Below are positions 61,374-64,000 of a DNA stretch of 64,000 bases, one piece after another. The notes beneath the pieces are model-generated. The model did no database searches, was not told the origin of the DNA, and saw only the letters and a list, made by a program, of their open reading frames with translations. Origin of the DNA: an uncultured Roseovarius sp. (GTDB lineage: Bacteria; Pseudomonadota; Alphaproteobacteria; Rhodobacterales; Rhodobacteraceae). Position 1 is the first letter of the stretch. Each line of letters begins with the position of its first letter. The stretch lies in the NCBI GenBank assembly GCA_947503145.1, contig CANNCP010000012.1, positions 23,158-87,157 of the forward strand, read 5' to 3'. The position numbers were made by a program, and so were the translations under genes.

Positions 61374-62327
61374 ATGACATATCAGCCAATGGCCATCTCG
61401 GATGACCCAACCACCTTACCGAAGCTGCCTTGCTGGGTCACCTCCGGTCGTTCTGAGACCCTTGAAAGTGTGGCCTTTCGGTCCGGGGCGGCGCTGACGG
61501 TGCTCGACCAGTTGCTCTCCGATCAACGGCATTGCGTGCCGCTGAAACTTTTGGCCAACCGGCTGGCGTTGAGTGCGGCAACCGCCACGTCGAAACTGGA
61601 AGGGCGGTTCGCTCGGGAGGTGGATATCCGCGACGCCTACCACTTGACGCCGCCGGGCGAAGCGCGCGGTCCGGATGGCGATTTGCTGGCGTTCTGGCGC
61701 GACACGGTGCGGCTTGGTGCGAACGGGACCGGCCAGATCGCCGATGCGGTTGGTGCCGACTTCGCGGGCGAAGTGGTCGCCTGGCTCGATGCGGGACTGG
61801 AGCGCGCCCGGACCCACGGGACACTGGCCGGCTGCGTCTCCGTCCTGCGGGCCGTGCTCGACGTCGACGACCGGGCGGAACGGGTCGCCTGCCTTCTCTC
61901 GGATGTCGTCTTGGCGCGGGCTCTGAACTGGACGCAGGTGTTGCCTGTGTCAGCGCGGCGGCTGACAAAGGCGAAGCTGCGAGACCTGAACGCGGAAGGG
62001 CAGGGGGCTGAGCTGGCAGTCCAAGTGCAGATCCTCGAGTCCATCGAGAGCACAATACGGCTGGCGCAAGACTTGGCCCGCCGCGCGGAGGCCCTTCGCG
62101 CCGTCGCCCCGAAGCTCCGGGCAAAGGGATCGGACGCGGCGGTTGATCTGTTCCTGACCGAGGATGCGGTTGCCCCAGCGTCGATGCTCGCGCCGCGGAT
62201 CCGAGGCACCTCGATCCCCATGACCGACCGCGCCGCGCGACGGGTTTGTGACCGGCTGGTGGAACTGGGCGTGGCGCGGGAGCTGACCGGGCGGTCGACC
62301 TTCCGGCTTTACGGGATCGCGCCATGA
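61374..62327 (+). CDS. DUF1403-family protein
   Basis: 317 residues of the plasmid-borne alphaproteobacterial DUF1403 group: FRSGAALTVLDQLL, VPLKLLANRLALSAATATSKLEGR, REVDIRDAYHLTPPGEARGPDGDLLAFWRD and a C-terminal winged-helix-like end (ISIPMTDRAARRVCDRLVELGVARELTGRSTFRLYGIAP). The C terminus resembles Fic-associated HTH segments, suggesting DNA binding. ATGA overlaps scpB. Function unknown. Confidence 0.8.
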   Translation: MTYQPMAISDDPTTLPKLPCWVTSGRSETLESVAFRSGAALTVLDQLLSDQRHCVPLKLLANRLALSAATATSKLEGRFAREVDIRDAYHLTPPGEARGPDGDLLAFWRDTVRLGANGTGQIADAVGADFAGEVVAWLDAGLERARTHGTLAGCVSVLRAVLDVDDRAERVACLLSDVVLARALNWTQVLPVSARRLTKAKLRDLNAEGQGAELAVQVQILESIESTIRLAQDLARRAEALRAVAPKLRAKGSDAAVDLFLTEDAVAPASMLAPRIRGTSIPMTDRAARRVCDRLVELGVARELTGRSTFRLYGIAP

Positions 62328-62956
62328 CAACAGCGACCAGCAAACGGAAACCGGCGGACGAGAGCGCCGCCGTCTTTGACCGGGACCTCGAGGACCTGCC
62401 CCAGGAGCTGCGCTGGCGCGAATGGATGGGCCGGATCGAGGCGGTCCTGTTTGCGAGCGCGTCGACAGTCAGCCGCGAAGACCTCGCCCGCGTGGTGGGG
62501 CTTGGGGCGTCGGTTGAGATGCTGATCGAGGATATCTCGTCTGAACTCGCGGGACGCCCTTATGAAATTGCTTGCGTCGCTGACGCATGGATGTTGCGGA
62601 CCAAGACGCAGTTTGCTGACGCCGTTAAGGCTGCCGCTGATCTGGGCGCGCAGTCGCTTGCCTTCACCGAGATGGAGATGGGCGTGCTCTGCGCCATCGC
62701 ATATCACCAGCCGATCGACCGTGCGGGCCTGGCGGACATCTTCGGCAAGGAGGTCAGCCGCGATCTGCTGGCCCGACTGCGTTACAAGGACCTGATCACG
62801 AGCGGGCCCAGGTCGCCGCGACCCGGTGCGCCTCATACCTTCGTGACGACGGAGAGGTTCCTGGTGACGTTCGATTTGCGGAGCTTGAGGGACCTGCCGG
62901 ACTTGGAGGTCGCGCGCGATCAAGGTTCAGTAGCAATGATGGGCGCAAGCGACTGA
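62324..62956 (+). CDS. scpB: Plasmid-encoded ScpB-like segregation/condensation protein
   Basis: 210 residues with paired winged helices of ScpB: RWREWMGRIEAVLFASASTVSREDLARVVG, ISSELAGRPYEIACVADAWMLRTKTQFADAV, LAFTEMEMGVLCAIAYHQPIDRAGLADIFGKEVSRDLLARL and PHTFVTTERFLVTF. Chromosomal ScpB works with ScpA and SMC; here neither is present. It is coupled to DUF1403 by ATGA. Confidence 0.85.
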   Translation: MTTATSKRKPADESAAVFDRDLEDLPQELRWREWMGRIEAVLFASASTVSREDLARVVGLGASVEMLIEDISSELAGRPYEIACVADAWMLRTKTQFADAVKAAADLGAQSLAFTEMEMGVLCAIAYHQPIDRAGLADIFGKEVSRDLLARLRYKDLITSGPRSPRPGAPHTFVTTERFLVTFDLRSLRDLPDLEVARDQGSVAMMGASD

Positions 62957-63144
62957 CCACCCGGCGGGAGAGGATGGTAACTTTCACGGGACGTAACTGT
63001 TCCGGATCTGTCCGACAGAACTTTTCCGCAGTTCGGGCCAGATAGATGTTGCGGGCTTATCGCGCGGACTTTTGTAGCTTAAACGAGTAACTAGGCCGGC
63101 GCTAGGTGTTTCGTTTGACAATTTTCAGGCTCTTGAGGTTGATC

Positions 63145-63560
63145 ATGCCGCACATTTCTCCGCTCATGCACCACCGGTTTTTTTTGCGCGAGATCGTCCT
63201 TTGTTTTGCGCGCTGGAATCTGCGCGACCCCTTGTCTTATCAGGATGTGGTCGACCTTCTTGCTGAGCGCGGCATTTCGCTTGATTGATCGACAGTCTGC
63301 CACCGGGTCCAGAAGTTTGGCCCTAAATTGACTGCAGCAGTTCGAAAAACATTTGCGGCGGGCGAGCGTCGACTGGCACGTGGATGAAACTTACATCCGC
63401 GTTGGGGACTGGCAGATCGTCATGCCGCGCTGATATGGTCGGGCTGGTCGAGGCGTCATGCCGCGCCGGGCCTCATCCTCGACGATGCGATGGTCGGTCT
63501 GTTATCGCGCAGAGATTACGCGGAAGCGGGCGCGAACGCGTAGGCATTCTTCAATGCACT
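63145..63560 (+). pseudogene. Decayed IS6-family transposase
   Basis: ATG 63145 begins PHISPLMHHRFFLREIVLCFARWNLRDPLSYQDVVDLLAERGISLD, the IS6 N terminus, then an in-frame TGA (63286-63288) followed by STVCHRVQKFGP. A frameshift continues as SVDWHVDETYIRVGDWQIVMPR with the first catalytic Asp, ending at another stop. Later fragments (RRDYAEAGANA) are still faintly recognisable. Dead copy. Confidence 0.8.
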
Positions 63561-64000
63561 ATGGTCGGTCAGAGTGGCCGTCACATGCAGACGATGGTCC
63601 AGAAAAACGGTCCTTGGGCCTGAAAGTCGTTGTGGAAAAAAGGAAACGCAGGCCGTGGCCTGCGCTTCAATGTGGTGCAATCGAATGCTTGTTAACGGCT
63701 CGACCGCGAATTTTGAACAAGGCAAAGTTGCAATGTTTCAATATTCAAGTCAAGGCGCAACTAGGAACTACGAGCTAACGCAAATCCTACATGTGCGAAG
63801 GCTGGCTATGGACACCAGCAGAGAACTAGACGTATCAAATTGTTACCAACATATTTGATCAGGAGACCCCTTGGCTTGGACCCCAAGGCGCGCCATTTTT
63901 CTAGGTTCATCATCGCAAATATAGGTATTGTCACATTAACTGACCGATTTTGCAAAGTCACAGATGTTGCATTTTCAAACAGCAGCAACGGCCGCTTCCC
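63561..64000. other. Non-coding right end of the window
   Basis: 440 bases with no recognisable gene. A palindrome (CGCAGGCC-GT-GGCCTGCG, 63647-63664) flanked on the left by an A/G-rich run could act as a minus-strand terminator. Confidence 0.45.

Noticed and set aside
61438..62343. 301-residue minus-strand frame opposite DUF1403
   Set aside because: Extremely Arg/Pro/Ala-rich, a typical high-GC antisense artefact; the plus-strand frame has recognisable family sequence and ATGA coupling.
1..64000. CRISPR arrays, tRNA and rRNA genes, prophage structural genes
   Set aside because: No regularly spaced repeats, cloverleaf sequences, rRNA-like stretches or phage modules were seen on reading both strands.

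Overview
This 64 kb window looks like part of a large repABC-type replicon (plasmid or chromid) from an alphaproteobacterium, most likely a Rhodobacteraceae/roseobacter-group marine or soil bacterium. Reasons: a complete repA-repB-repC cassette with a counter-transcribed RNA at 55.9-59.4 kb; high GC; many FadR-type GntR regulators; an HmuSTUV/ExbB-ExbD-ExbD/TonB/HemP haem locus; and a fused indolepyruvate:ferredoxin oxidoreductase of the long alphaproteobacterial type. No rRNA, tRNA or CRISPR array was seen.

Layout. 0-5.5 kb: a catabolic cluster resembling hydroxyproline degradation (TRAP solute-binding protein cut by the window edge, 2-oxoglutarate-semialdehyde dehydrogenase, Ldh-family imine reductase, DapA-family deaminase/dehydratase, GntR regulator), with several candidate operators. 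5.6-19 kb: export, metal and stress genes: an RND pump plus membrane-fusion protein, an MFS carrier, a luciferase-like oxidoreductase, an AI-2E-type permease, a P1B-4-like metal ATPase, a methyltransferase and a periplasmic rhodanese, with the tail of a second metal ATPase and a shortened IS200/IS605 transposase as debris.

19.3-34.8 kb: an amino-acid-like catabolic island bracketed by two almost identical Rid genes (115 of 117 residues identical by eye, same orientation). It holds a branched-chain-type ABC importer (livFGMH plus binding protein), a fused 2-oxoacid:ferredoxin oxidoreductase, an SDR, a Rossmann protein, an Asp/Glu-racemase-like enzyme, a D-amino-acid dehydrogenase and two FadR-type regulators. 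Four sites resembling AAGTGTATACACTT sit in front of both Rid genes, one regulator and the binding-protein gene, suggesting one regulon. The island is the best candidate here for an undescribed pathway.

35-44.9 kb: haem uptake. hmuS-hmuT-hmuU-hmuV and a TonB receptor are on the minus strand; divergently, a secreted protein, exbB, exbD, exbD, tonB, a 75-residue unknown and a Cys-rich hemP, nearly all joined by ATGA overlaps. 44.9-50.1 kb: an MttB-family methyltransferase paired with a GcvT-like protein, a divergent LysR regulator, a glycine-betaine binding protein and a proV gene broken after about 46 codons. 50.1-55.4 kb: a TetR-controlled electrophile-detoxification unit and an arsenic operon (arsR-acr3-arsC-arsH).

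55.4-64 kb: plasmid maintenance: repABC with candidate parS palindromes, a ParDE toxin-antitoxin pair, and a tyrosine recombinase next to an inverted repeat and a DUF1403-scpB pair. The window ends in a decayed IS6-like transposase.
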